Assembly (NCBI GenBank): GCA_002455375.1
Contig: DKKR01000045.1
Location: 24,034 to 46,619, forward strand
Reading direction: 5' to 3'
From: Bacteroidetes bacterium UBA6661
Lineage (GTDB): Bacteria; Bacteroidota; Bacteroidia; AKYH767-A; OLB10
Length of the DNA: 22,586 nt
Shown here: in pieces, positions 13,221-21,400 of the stretch
How the letters are laid out: each line of letters starts with the position of its first letter
How positions within the stretch are numbered: position 1 is the stretch's first letter
Translations under genes and position numbers: made by a program
The notes under the pieces: generated by a model
The model's database searches: none
What the model was told of the DNA's origin: nothing
What the model saw: only the letters and a program-made list of their open reading frames with translations

Positions 13221-14540
13221 ATGTCCGAAACCCAAAATATAGAATATAAAAGCAGTTGGCGTGACGAGTATCTGAAATGGATATGCGGTTTTGCCAATGC
13301 CAATGGTGGTGTAATTTTCATTGGTAAAGATGATGCAGGAAAGGTGGTTGGTATTTCAGATGCCAAAAAGTTAATGGAAGAAATCCCAAATAAAGTAAAA
13401 GACACGTTGGGCATATTGGTAGATGTGAATTTGCACAAGAGTAAGCAAGGCGGGTTTGTTGAAATTGTGGTAGAGCCATATCCTTATCCTGTAAATTACA
13501 AAGGTCAGTATCATATAAGAAGCGGAAGCACTAAACAGGAATTGAAAGGTGCTGCATTAAATAAATTTTTGTTGCAGAAAAAAGGTAAGCGTTGGGATGG
13601 GGTACCAGTTCCCAAAGTTTCGGTAAAAGATTTGAAGCAGGAAACTTTTGAGTTTTTCCGTAAGCGAGCTCTCAAAAGTCAACGAATTGATGAAGACAGC
13701 TTAACCGACAGTAACGAACATTTGATTGAGAATTTGCAGTTGAAAGAAAGCGAATATTTAAATCGTGCTGCTATTCTGCTTTTTCATTCCAGCCCCGAAA
13801 AATTTGTAACAGGAGCATACATCAAAATCGGTTATTTTCAATCGGATGATGATTTGAAATTTCAGGATGAAATTCACGGAAACCTGTTTGAGCAGATTGA
13901 GAAAGCTATGGATTTGCTGTTTACGAAATACATAAAAGCAGAAATCAGTTACGAAGGCATTAACCGTGTAGAGAAATTTGAATATCCGAAAGAAGCAGTT
14001 AGAGAAGCTTTAATGAATGCTATTGCACATAAAGACTATTCGGGCGGTGTCCCCATTCAAATTAGCGTTTATAGCGATAAAGTCATTTTCTGGAACGAAG
14101 GGCAACTACCCGATAATTGGACAGTGAAAACACTTTTAGAGAAACATGCCTCACGACCTTACAATCCCGACATTGCAAATGCTTTATTCAGAAGTGGCTA
14201 CATTGAATCGTGGGGACGAGGTACCATAAAAATCATCAAGGAATGTAAACAGGCAGGAATCCCCGAACCAGTTTTTAGTTATGATTCAAGCGACATTTCT
14301 GTGGAGTTTAGAAAAGATATTTACAATGAAAAGTATCTGCAATCACTTGACCTGAACGAGCGACAAGTAAAAGCTCTTTTGTTTACAAAAGACAAAGGGA
14401 AAATTACAAATAGACAGTATCAAACATTAAACAACTGTTCCAGAAATACAGCCAGTAACGACCTGTCAGAGTTGGTTGATAAAGAATTCTTAAAACCAAG
14501 TGGACAAAAGGGAGCAGGAGCATTTTACACATTGAAATGA
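13221..14540 (+). CDS. AlbA_2 (Schlafen-like) / HATPase_c_4 / winged-helix regulator
   Basis: A 439-aa soluble protein with the standard three-part layout of this family. Residues 5-120 are the Schlafen AlbA_2 domain (IEYKSSWRDEYLKWICGFANANGGVI, then a YHIRSGSTKQEL block). Residues about 255-350 are an HATPase_c_4 domain with the N-box EAVREALMNAIAHKDYS (Asn266) and G-rich ESWGRGTIKI (329-338). Residues 376-439 are a winged helix (LNERQVKALLF ... ITNRQYQTLNNCSRNTASNDLSELVDKEFL). Such proteins have been annotated as 'RecG-related' or transcriptional regulators; some occur in mobile or defence contexts. Here it lies one nucleotide after an unknown 81-aa gene, between conserved housekeeping genes, and just before a long inverted-repeat element, so the block looks acquired. 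Confidence 0.9.
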   Translation: MSETQNIEYKSSWRDEYLKWICGFANANGGVIFIGKDDAGKVVGISDAKKLMEEIPNKVKDTLGILVDVNLHKSKQGGFVEIVVEPYPYPVNYKGQYHIRSGSTKQELKGAALNKFLLQKKGKRWDGVPVPKVSVKDLKQETFEFFRKRALKSQRIDEDSLTDSNEHLIENLQLKESEYLNRAAILLFHSSPEKFVTGAYIKIGYFQSDDDLKFQDEIHGNLFEQIEKAMDLLFTKYIKAEISYEGINRVEKFEYPKEAVREALMNAIAHKDYSGGVPIQISVYSDKVIFWNEGQLPDNWTVKTLLEKHASRPYNPDIANALFRSGYIESWGRGTIKIIKECKQAGIPEPVFSYDSSDISVEFRKDIYNEKYLQSLDLNERQVKALLFTKDKGKITNRQYQTLNNCSRNTASNDLSELVDKEFLKPSGQKGAGAFYTLK

Positions 14541-14561
14541 GAGGAGGAACAGACATTAATC

Positions 14562-14590
14562 AATTGCACATTAATTGCACAAATTGCACA
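14562..14590 (+). repeat. Three copies of AATTGCACA
   Basis: The 9-mer AATTGCACA starts at 14562, 14573 and 14582, directly after the AlbA_2 stop. The spacings (11 and 9 nt) are close to a helical turn. It may be a binding site or simply slippage-type duplication; no function is assigned. Confidence 0.4.
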
Positions 14591-14709
14591 ATGACGGACA
14601 GTCACAAACATTGCCAAGTCGCAGTAGCCGACACGCAAGCCAAAAATTGGCAAAGAGTGTGCCTGTTCCCACGCTCAAAAGACGGTCAATCAACACGAAA
14701 GACAGCACC

Positions 14710-14834
14710 AACAGCGGTTTGGTGTAATGGTGGGTACAGTGCTTCAAATGCCAGTCTTGTGGTAGGTTCAAGTGCAGTTCTTCGATTGAACTTTTGTTCT
14801 AAATATCCGCCATTACGCAAAGACATAAAACGTT
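14710..14834. repeat. Long imperfect inverted-repeat element between the AlbA_2 gene and mfd
   Basis: Bases 14724-14736 (GTAATGGTGGGTA) pair with 14804-14816 (TATCCGCCATTAC): 13 continuous pairs, two of them G-T wobbles. TTTG/CAAA (14718-14721/14818-14821) extends the stem outward after a one-base bulge. Inside is a second hairpin, GTTCAA/TTGAAC (14766-14771/14786-14791). The element is bounded by AAC (14710) and GTT (14832), recalling the fold of integron attC sites, but the flanking bases do not fit the RYYYAAC/GTTRRRY consensus. Spurious translations of very similar sequence (ending like LNFCSKYPPLR) are something I recall from many Bacteroidota genomes next to accessory genes. Another palindrome, GCCAA-AAA-TTGGC, lies upstream at 14639-14651. 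Apart from the AATTGCACA triplet and a promoter, the rest of 14541-14859 shows nothing else. Confidence 0.55.
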
Positions 14835-14841
14835 AGTTTTG
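14834..14841 (+). promoter_or_regulatory. -7 element for mfd
   Basis: TAGTTTTG is an exact TAnnTTTG match 18 nt before the mfd ATG at 14860. Its first base is the last base of the GTT that closes the inverted-repeat element, so the element supplies the upstream promoter half. No TTTG is seen at the -33 position. Confidence 0.5.
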
Positions 14842-14859
14842 CATTCCGTTTTTTTAAGA

Positions 14860-17800
14860 ATGGATTTACTTAAAGATTTAAAAGAAAAATATATAGCACA
14901 CCCTGCTGTAAAGGAACTCTTTTTGCAAATAAGTAAGCAAGCATCAAAAACACATCTTCAGAATACTGCCGGTTCTGCTTCGTCTTTCATTGCATCTGCC
15001 ACTTTTGAGAATGAGCCTGCACCAATGCTTTTTATTTTACCTGATAGAGAAGAAGCTGCTTACTTTCTTAACGATTTAGAAAACCTGAACCCCGGGCATA
15101 GTGTTTTTTTCTTCCCTTCATCCTACAGAAAACCCTTTAAACTCAACGCACATGAAAATGCATCAATTCAGATGCGTACAGAAGTGCTTAGTCATATCAA
15201 TAAAAACAGTAAGTTTTTTATCGTTGTATCGTATGCCGAAGCAGTTGCCGAGAATGTTGTAACACGACATGCACTCGAGAAAAATACAATTGAAGCACGT
15301 GTAGGAGAGCAACTCAGCATTGATTTTGTAAATGATTTTCTGACAGAAAATAATTTTCAAAGAACAGATTTTGTTTTTGAACCGGGACAGTTTGCCATAA
15401 GAGGAGGCATTGTTGATGTTTATTCTTATGCCTATGAGTTGCCTTTCAGATTGGAGTTTGATGGTAATAAAATTGAATCCATTCGCTCATTCAATCCGGT
15501 GACGCAATTGTCTGAAAAAAATCTGCACTTTGTTACCATCATTCCAAACATTCAAACAGAAATGAAGCAGAATGTAACAGAGTCGTTTTTTAAATTTCTT
15601 CCTGAAAATACTTTAATCTGGACACGCGATCTATCTTATTCACTCAACTACCTTGATGATAATTTAACAGTACTAAAAAATCAATCTCCTGAAAACGATG
15701 AAGATGAAAAGGGCGATGATCCCAAAATTGTTTATGATTCCATAGAGGATATTAAATCTGTTCTGTCAACTTTCAAACAGGTTGAGTTTGGTTTAAAATC
15801 ATTTTATGAAAATGCAGTTGGAATAAAATTCAATGTACAGCCACAACCACAGTTCAATAAAAACTTTAATTTGCTGGCAGGTCATTTAAAAGCGAATAGT
15901 GATAAGCATTTTAAGTCATACATTTTTTCAGATTCTGCCAAACAGGTCGAACGCATCTATGCCATTTTTGATGATTTAAGTTTTAAGAAAGAAGTTCAGC
16001 GTGACGATATACAGTTTAGTCCTGTTTACACTTCATTGTACAAGGGCTTTACCGATTTAGATCTTCAAGTTTCTGTCTTTACAGACCATCAGATATTTGA
16101 TCGTTATCATCGTTTTAAACTCCGTAAAAATTACAGCCGCAATGAGGCTATTTCCATAAAAGAACTATATAGTCTTAAGCCCGGTGATTATGTAACGCAT
16201 ATCGATCATGGTGTCGGACGTTTTGGTGGATTGGAGAAACTAAACATTGAGGGACGTCAACAAGAAGCAATCAGACTGGTATATAAAGATAACGATATTC
16301 TTTATGTAAGTATTCACAGTCTGCATCGCATAGCACGTTATACAGGTAAGGAAGGAACTGCGCCATCACTCAACAAGTTGGGTAGCACATCGTGGGCATC
16401 ACTCAAACAAAAAACAAAGAAGAAGGTAAAAGATATTGCCCGAGATCTGATTGCATTATATGCCAAACGAAAAGCACAGGAAGGTTTTGCCTATGCTCCT
16501 GATAATTATCTGCAAACAGAATTGGAGGCAAGTTTTATTTATGAAGACACTCCCGATCAGATAAAGGCAACACGTGATGTAAAGAAAGATATGGAAAGCG
16601 TATCGCCAATGGACAGGCTAATCTGTGGTGATGTTGGATTTGGAAAAACTGAAATTGCTATTCGTGCTGCTTTTAAAGCTGTAAACGACAGTAAGCAGGT
16701 TGCCATTTTAGTTCCTACTACCATATTGGCAATGCAACATTACAGAACTATTAGCGAAAGGTTGAAAGATTTCCCTTGTAGTATTGATTATATCAATCGT
16801 TTTAAGTCAACTGCACAGCAAAATGAAACACTGCGTAAACTCGCAGCAGGTAAGATTGACATTATCATTGGCACGCACAGATTGCTGAGTAAGGATATTA
16901 AATTCAGTAATCTTGGATTGTTGATTATTGACGAAGAGCAGAAATTTGGCGTTGCAAGTAAAGAGAAAATCAAATCGCTTAAAGTAAATGTTGACACACT
17001 GACATTGACAGCAACTCCTATTCCAAGAACGCTTCAGTTTTCATTAATGGGTGCGCGTGATTTATCAATCATCAACACACCACCACCAAACCGTTATCCT
17101 GTGACAACAGAGTTACATACTTTTAATGACAAAGTTATTCGCGAAGCAATAATGTATGAAGTATCACGTGGAGGTCAGGTGTTTTTTGTACACAATCGTG
17201 TTCAGGATATTCACGATATTTCTGATATGATCAGGAAGCTTTGCCCTGATGTAAAAATTGTTGTCGGTCACGGACAGATGGACGGCAGCCAACTTGAAGA
17301 AGTGCTTATGACTTTTATTGAAGGTGATGCAGATGTTTTGGTGGCCACAACCATCATCGAATCCGGAATTGATATCAGCAATGCCAACACCATTATCATC
17401 AACCAGGCACAAAATTTCGGATTGAGTGATTTGCATCAAATGCGTGGCAGGGTAGGGCGAAGCAATAAAAAAGCTTTTTGTTATCTGCTTGCACCACCCC
17501 TCACTGTGCTAACACCTGAGGCACGTCAGCGGCTGCAGGCAATAGAAGAATATTCTGATTTAGGAATGGGATTTCAGGTTGCACTGCGCGATTTAGATAT
17601 TCGTGGTGCAGGAAATTTGTTGGGTGGTGAACAGAGTGGTTTCATTTCTGAAATAGGATTTGAAATGTATCAGAAAATTTTGGATGAAGCTTTGATAGAA
17701 TTACGCGAGTCTGATTTTAAAGAATTATTTCCTGCTGATGCCAACAAACCAATTGTTGCCGATTGCCAGATTGAAACAGATCTTGAAATATTGATTCCTA

Positions 17801-18225
17801 CACAGTATGTTGAAAATATTGTTGAGCGATTAAACCTTTACAAAGAGTTAGATGATGTTGAGACAGAAGAAAAATTAGTTGCATTTGAAAATCAGCTTCG
17901 CGACAGATTCGGCCCAGTACCAAAGCAAGTAATGGAGTTGTTTGAAACCATCAAACTAAGATGGAAAGCAAAGTCATTAGGTTTTGAAAAACTGATTTTA
18001 AAGAATGGACAATTAAAAGGATACTTGGTTTCCAATCCTGATTCGCGATTGTATAAAAGTGATTTGTTTATGCAGATTATCAATTTCGTTAAAAGCAATC
18101 CATCACGCTGCCGAATGAAAGAAGATAAGTCAAAGCTTAGTCTTACCTTTTATAAGATAGAAACAGTTAATGAGGCTAATGCTGTTTTCCGGCAAATGAT
18201 GAAACCCTCTGTGGCAACAGCATAG
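14860..18225 (+). CDS. mfd: Transcription-repair coupling factor (TRCF)
   Basis: An 1121-aa protein when started at the ATG at 14860; an in-frame TTG at 14839 overlaps the -7 element and is rejected. Mfd removes RNA polymerase stalled at DNA lesions and recruits UvrA. The N-terminal third is the UvrB-homology/UvrA-interaction region (FVFEPGQFAIRGGIVDVY). The RNA-polymerase-interacting CarD/TRCF domain begins near 437 (LKPGDYVTHIDHGVGRFGG). The SF2 translocase follows: Walker A GDVGFGKTE (Lys596), DEEQ box (691-694), TATPIPRTL and motif VI QMRGRVGRS near 860. The C-terminal D7/TRCF domain is complete (to residue 1121). Length is near the family norm. All catalytic motifs are intact. The gene precedes a tRNA-Arg promoter with no visible terminator between. 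Confidence 0.98.
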   Translation: MDLLKDLKEKYIAHPAVKELFLQISKQASKTHLQNTAGSASSFIASATFENEPAPMLFILPDREEAAYFLNDLENLNPGHSVFFFPSSYRKPFKLNAHENASIQMRTEVLSHINKNSKFFIVVSYAEAVAENVVTRHALEKNTIEARVGEQLSIDFVNDFLTENNFQRTDFVFEPGQFAIRGGIVDVYSYAYELPFRLEFDGNKIESIRSFNPVTQLSEKNLHFVTIIPNIQTEMKQNVTESFFKFLPENTLIWTRDLSYSLNYLDDNLTVLKNQSPENDEDEKGDDPKIVYDSIEDIKSVLSTFKQVEFGLKSFYENAVGIKFNVQPQPQFNKNFNLLAGHLKANSDKHFKSYIFSDSAKQVERIYAIFDDLSFKKEVQRDDIQFSPVYTSLYKGFTDLDLQVSVFTDHQIFDRYHRFKLRKNYSRNEAISIKELYSLKPGDYVTHIDHGVGRFGGLEKLNIEGRQQEAIRLVYKDNDILYVSIHSLHRIARYTGKEGTAPSLNKLGSTSWASLKQKTKKKVKDIARDLIALYAKRKAQEGFAYAPDNYLQTELEASFIYEDTPDQIKATRDVKKDMESVSPMDRLICGDVGFGKTEIAIRAAFKAVNDSKQVAILVPTTILAMQHYRTISERLKDFPCSIDYINRFKSTAQQNETLRKLAAGKIDIIIGTHRLLSKDIKFSNLGLLIIDEEQKFGVASKEKIKSLKVNVDTLTLTATPIPRTLQFSLMGARDLSIINTPPPNRYPVTTELHTFNDKVIREAIMYEVSRGGQVFFVHNRVQDIHDISDMIRKLCPDVKIVVGHGQMDGSQLEEVLMTFIEGDADVLVATTIIESGIDISNANTIIINQAQNFGLSDLHQMRGRVGRSNKKAFCYLLAPPLTVLTPEARQRLQAIEEYSDLGMGFQVALRDLDIRGAGNLLGGEQSGFISEIGFEMYQKILDEALIELRESDFKELFPADANKPIVADCQIETDLEILIPTQYVENIVERLNLYKELDDVETEEKLVAFENQLRDRFGPVPKQVMELFETIKLRWKAKSLGFEKLILKNGQLKGYLVSNPDSRLYKSDLFMQIINFVKSNPSRCRMKEDKSKLSLTFYKIETVNEANAVFRQMMKPSVATA

Positions 18226-18236
18226 ATTGATTATTG

Positions 18237-18244
18237 TACATTTG
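18237..18244 (+). promoter_or_regulatory. -7 element for tRNA-Arg
   Basis: TACATTTG is an exact TAnnTTTG match 11 nt before the mature tRNA 5' end, the spacing expected for a few nucleotides of leader removed by RNase P. It begins 11 nt after the mfd stop. Confidence 0.6.
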
Positions 18245-18255
18245 CAGCCGCATTT

Positions 18256-18327
18256 GGTCCTGTAGTATAACGGATAGTACGCAGGTCTCCGGAACCTGAG
18301 ATTCGAGTTCGATTCCCGACAGGACCA
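18256..18327 (+). tRNA. tRNA-Arg (anticodon CCG)
   Basis: A 72-nt cloverleaf. The acceptor stem GGTCCTG/CAGGACC is perfect (18256-18262/18320-18326). The D-stem GTAT/GTAC encloses an 8-nt loop with GG. The anticodon stem CAGGT/ACCTG encloses loop CTCCGGA with anticodon CCG at 18289-18291, reading the CGG codon. The T-arm is TCGAG-TTCGATT-CCCGA with one A-C mismatch (18306 with 18316). The discriminator is A18327 and no CCA is encoded, so CCA is added enzymatically. The 3' end lies 80 nt from the convergent PKS gene. Confidence 0.93.
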
Positions 18328-18407
18328 CTTTAATTCCAAACGGATTCTAAAGAAGCATCAACAGCAAACACTTTGTTTATTATTGTTAAACGACTCAAAG
18401 CAAAATA

Positions 18408-21400
18408 TTAATTCACCATTAAAAACTTACCCGGTCTTTCGGGGTCGGCAATAAACCAGGCATCTTTTCCATTGGCATCTTTTCCTAATCTTGCTCCGGG
18501 TAATGGAGGATGTTGTCCATTGCCATTTTGATGATGTTCGTTAGAAGTTATTTGAGAATGATCGTTGTTTTTATCCGAAGGAATGAAACCTATTTCGCAT
18601 AGTTCTGATAAGCTTTCTTTGAATTTAGAAATTACAAAGTCAACATCTGCATCAGTAAAGGCAAGTGTTAAGAAGCATGGAAAACCATCCATGATGTGAA
18701 CCCCTTTATATCGCATCATTGCAAAGAGTAATTCTGTATAATGTGGTTCTGTCTCCCATTTACCTTTAAATAATGAGCCGAAGGTTACTAACTTAAATGG
18801 TGAGCCTAATTTTTTACTGTGTGCATTAACTTCATCAACTAATCGTTGAGTTTTAGCATTCAACTTTTCGTAAAGCGGCTTACCTTCTTTTTTAAGATAC
18901 AACAAAACTTCTTTCATTGCTGCCATAGCAAGCGGATGACGTACAAATGTTCCTGCAAAATAGGTTACACCAACTTCAGGAATAGAGTTGTCGCCATACT
19001 GCCAGAATCCACCATCTAAAGCATCCATGTATTGTTTTTTACCTGCAATAGCTCCAACAGGCATATTGCCACCAATTACTTTTCCATAAGTACTCAGGTC
19101 GGCATCAACACCATAATACTCCTGCGCACCACCAAGTCTTAATCTGAATCCTGTAATCACCTCATCAAAAATCATCAACACATTGTTTTCTTTGGTTAGT
19201 TTTCTAACCTCATGAATAAATTCTTTTGGATGAAAATCAGCTCTGCGTGATTGAATAGGTTCAATCATGACGGCAGCAATTTCATCCATACGTTCACGGA
19301 TTATCTGTAAACTTTCTTCTGTACCGTAATCTAATACAAGCATGTTTTGCACCGACTCCGGCATAATTCCCGCAGCGGCAGGAAACGATTTAAGTTTTTT
19401 TGTTCCACGAACAATCACTTCATCGTTAATACCATGATATGAGCCATTAAAACAAATAATTAGATTTCTACCTGTAACCGTTCTTGCAATTCTCATGGCA
19501 CCGAGTACAGCCTCACTACCTGTATTGCAGAAACCGGCACGGTCATATCCTGTGAGTTCACAAATTAATTGTGCACACTCTCCGGCAAGTGGTGTCTGCG
19601 GACCAAGTTCAATACCATCATCCAATTGTTTTTTCCATACATTTTTCAGCATGTCATTTCCCCATCCGAAAAAGTTGGAGCCAAAACCATTCAATACATC
19701 TACATATTCATTGTTGTCAATGTCCTGAAATTTTACACCTTTAGACTTGTTAACGACAACCTGATAGATAATTTCTTTTAAGGCAGGCTTAAATCCTGTA
19801 ACCACACGTGGGTCGGCAAGCACACTGCGATAGTCCTGACAATATTTTTTTGAGGCTTTTGTTTTTTCAGTGTATGCTGTAATAAATTGTTTCAACCATT
19901 TTTCTTGTTCAGCAGTAATGTCATTAGCCGATGCTTTTTCAATTCTGGCAATAGCGCCAAATGGTTTTGCCAATTCAGCTTTTTCGTTCTCGCTGACATC
20001 TTCTTTTTTAGTATGCGATTTTATTTCAACAGCTTTCTCAATATGTGCCTGAACAGATGGTGCAACTTGTTGTTGCGGCTGATTCATTTGTTGCATCATC
20101 ATCTGCATCATCTGCATTTGCTGCATCATCATCATCTGCATGGGGTTCATGCCTGATGTTTGTATTGCAGGTTGTTGCGGGGCAATATTTGTTTGTTGTG
20201 GCACTTGTTGTGATGCAACTTTTGCTGTAGGCATAGCATCTGCAGGAAGGTTGGCATCTAAATGTGCTGACAGAGATTGCAGCGAGGAAAACTCTTCATT
20301 AAGTTGTCTGAAAGTAATTTTTACTCCATATTTTTTACTGATGGTCAGGGCGGCCTGTGTCAGAAAAAGTGAATCCAAACCTAAATCAAGAAAGGTTGCA
20401 CTACTGTCATTGCCAAGTTCCATACCTGACGATTCTTCAAGAATTGTTTTTAGCTCTGCTGTGATAAGATCTTTTCTATTCATTGTTGTTGTATTCAATT
20501 GTTGTTGATTGATTTCAAATCCTGAATCGTTATTAAGATAAACAGAATCTGAGTATGATATTTCAGATTTAATATTTGTAGTAGATTTTATTGGGTCAAG
20601 CCAGTATCGCTTTTTTTCAAATGGATAGGTGGGTAATGCAATGCGTTTTCTTTTTTCAAGGGCATAAAAATTTTGCCAGTTAATTTCTGCACCACTCATC
20701 CACAGTTGACCTAAGGCAAATAGTATTTGTTCCCATTCTGCATAGTTGTCAGCTGAATCACTCAATGAGGAAATTGCTGTTTGTCTGGCAGGTTCTTTTG
20801 CCTGCTGTTTAGCTAAGGTAGCAGCGGTGTTTCTTGGCCCGCATTCCAACAAAACACGTTGTGGTTTATCACTCCACAAAGTTTGAATACCTTCAGCAAA
20901 GCGCACAGTTGCTCTGACATGGTTCATCCAGTATTCCGGATTTGTTGCTTCAGCATCTGAAATCCATTGGGAAGTTGCTGTTGAAACAAAGGGTATTGTT
21001 GGTTTATTGAGTTTTACTGACTTTATTTTTTCAAGAAAGGGCTTCAGCATTGGCTCCATCATTGGAGAATGAAATGCATGTGATGTCACTAATAATTTTG
21101 CTGTTATTTCGCGGCTTTCCAATGATTTTTGAAGTGCTTCAATTTTTTCTGTCGGGCCGGCAACTACGCAAAGTGCAGGACCGTTAATTGCAGCAATTGA
21201 GCAAGTGGAGTCAATTTCCTTTTCAATCTCTGCAGCCGGTTTGCGGACACTTAACATGCTTCCATGTGGTAGCTCCTGCATCATTCGTCCGCGATTGGCA
21301 ACAAGCATCAATGCATCTTCTAAAGAAAATACTCCTGCCAAATGTGCACCTGCAAATTCTCCTATACTGTGACCTATAAAACCTTTTGGTTGAATACCCC

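Noticed and set aside
14537..14836. 99-codon ORF overlapping the AlbA_2 stop by ATGA
   Set aside because: The frame runs through the inverted-repeat element and its translation (ending LNFCSKYPPLRK) is of the kind repeatedly mis-annotated from this element. The structure is explained at the DNA level.
18328..18407. Weak stem AAACA-CTT-TGTTT between the tRNA and the synthase as a bidirectional terminator
   Set aside because: Five AT-rich pairs without a clean T-tract are not enough to call a terminator.
19887..20156. Plus-strand ORFs rich in His and Leu opposite the synthase
   Set aside because: They are the reverse complement of the Met/Gln-rich linker and lie within a continuous coding frame on the other strand.
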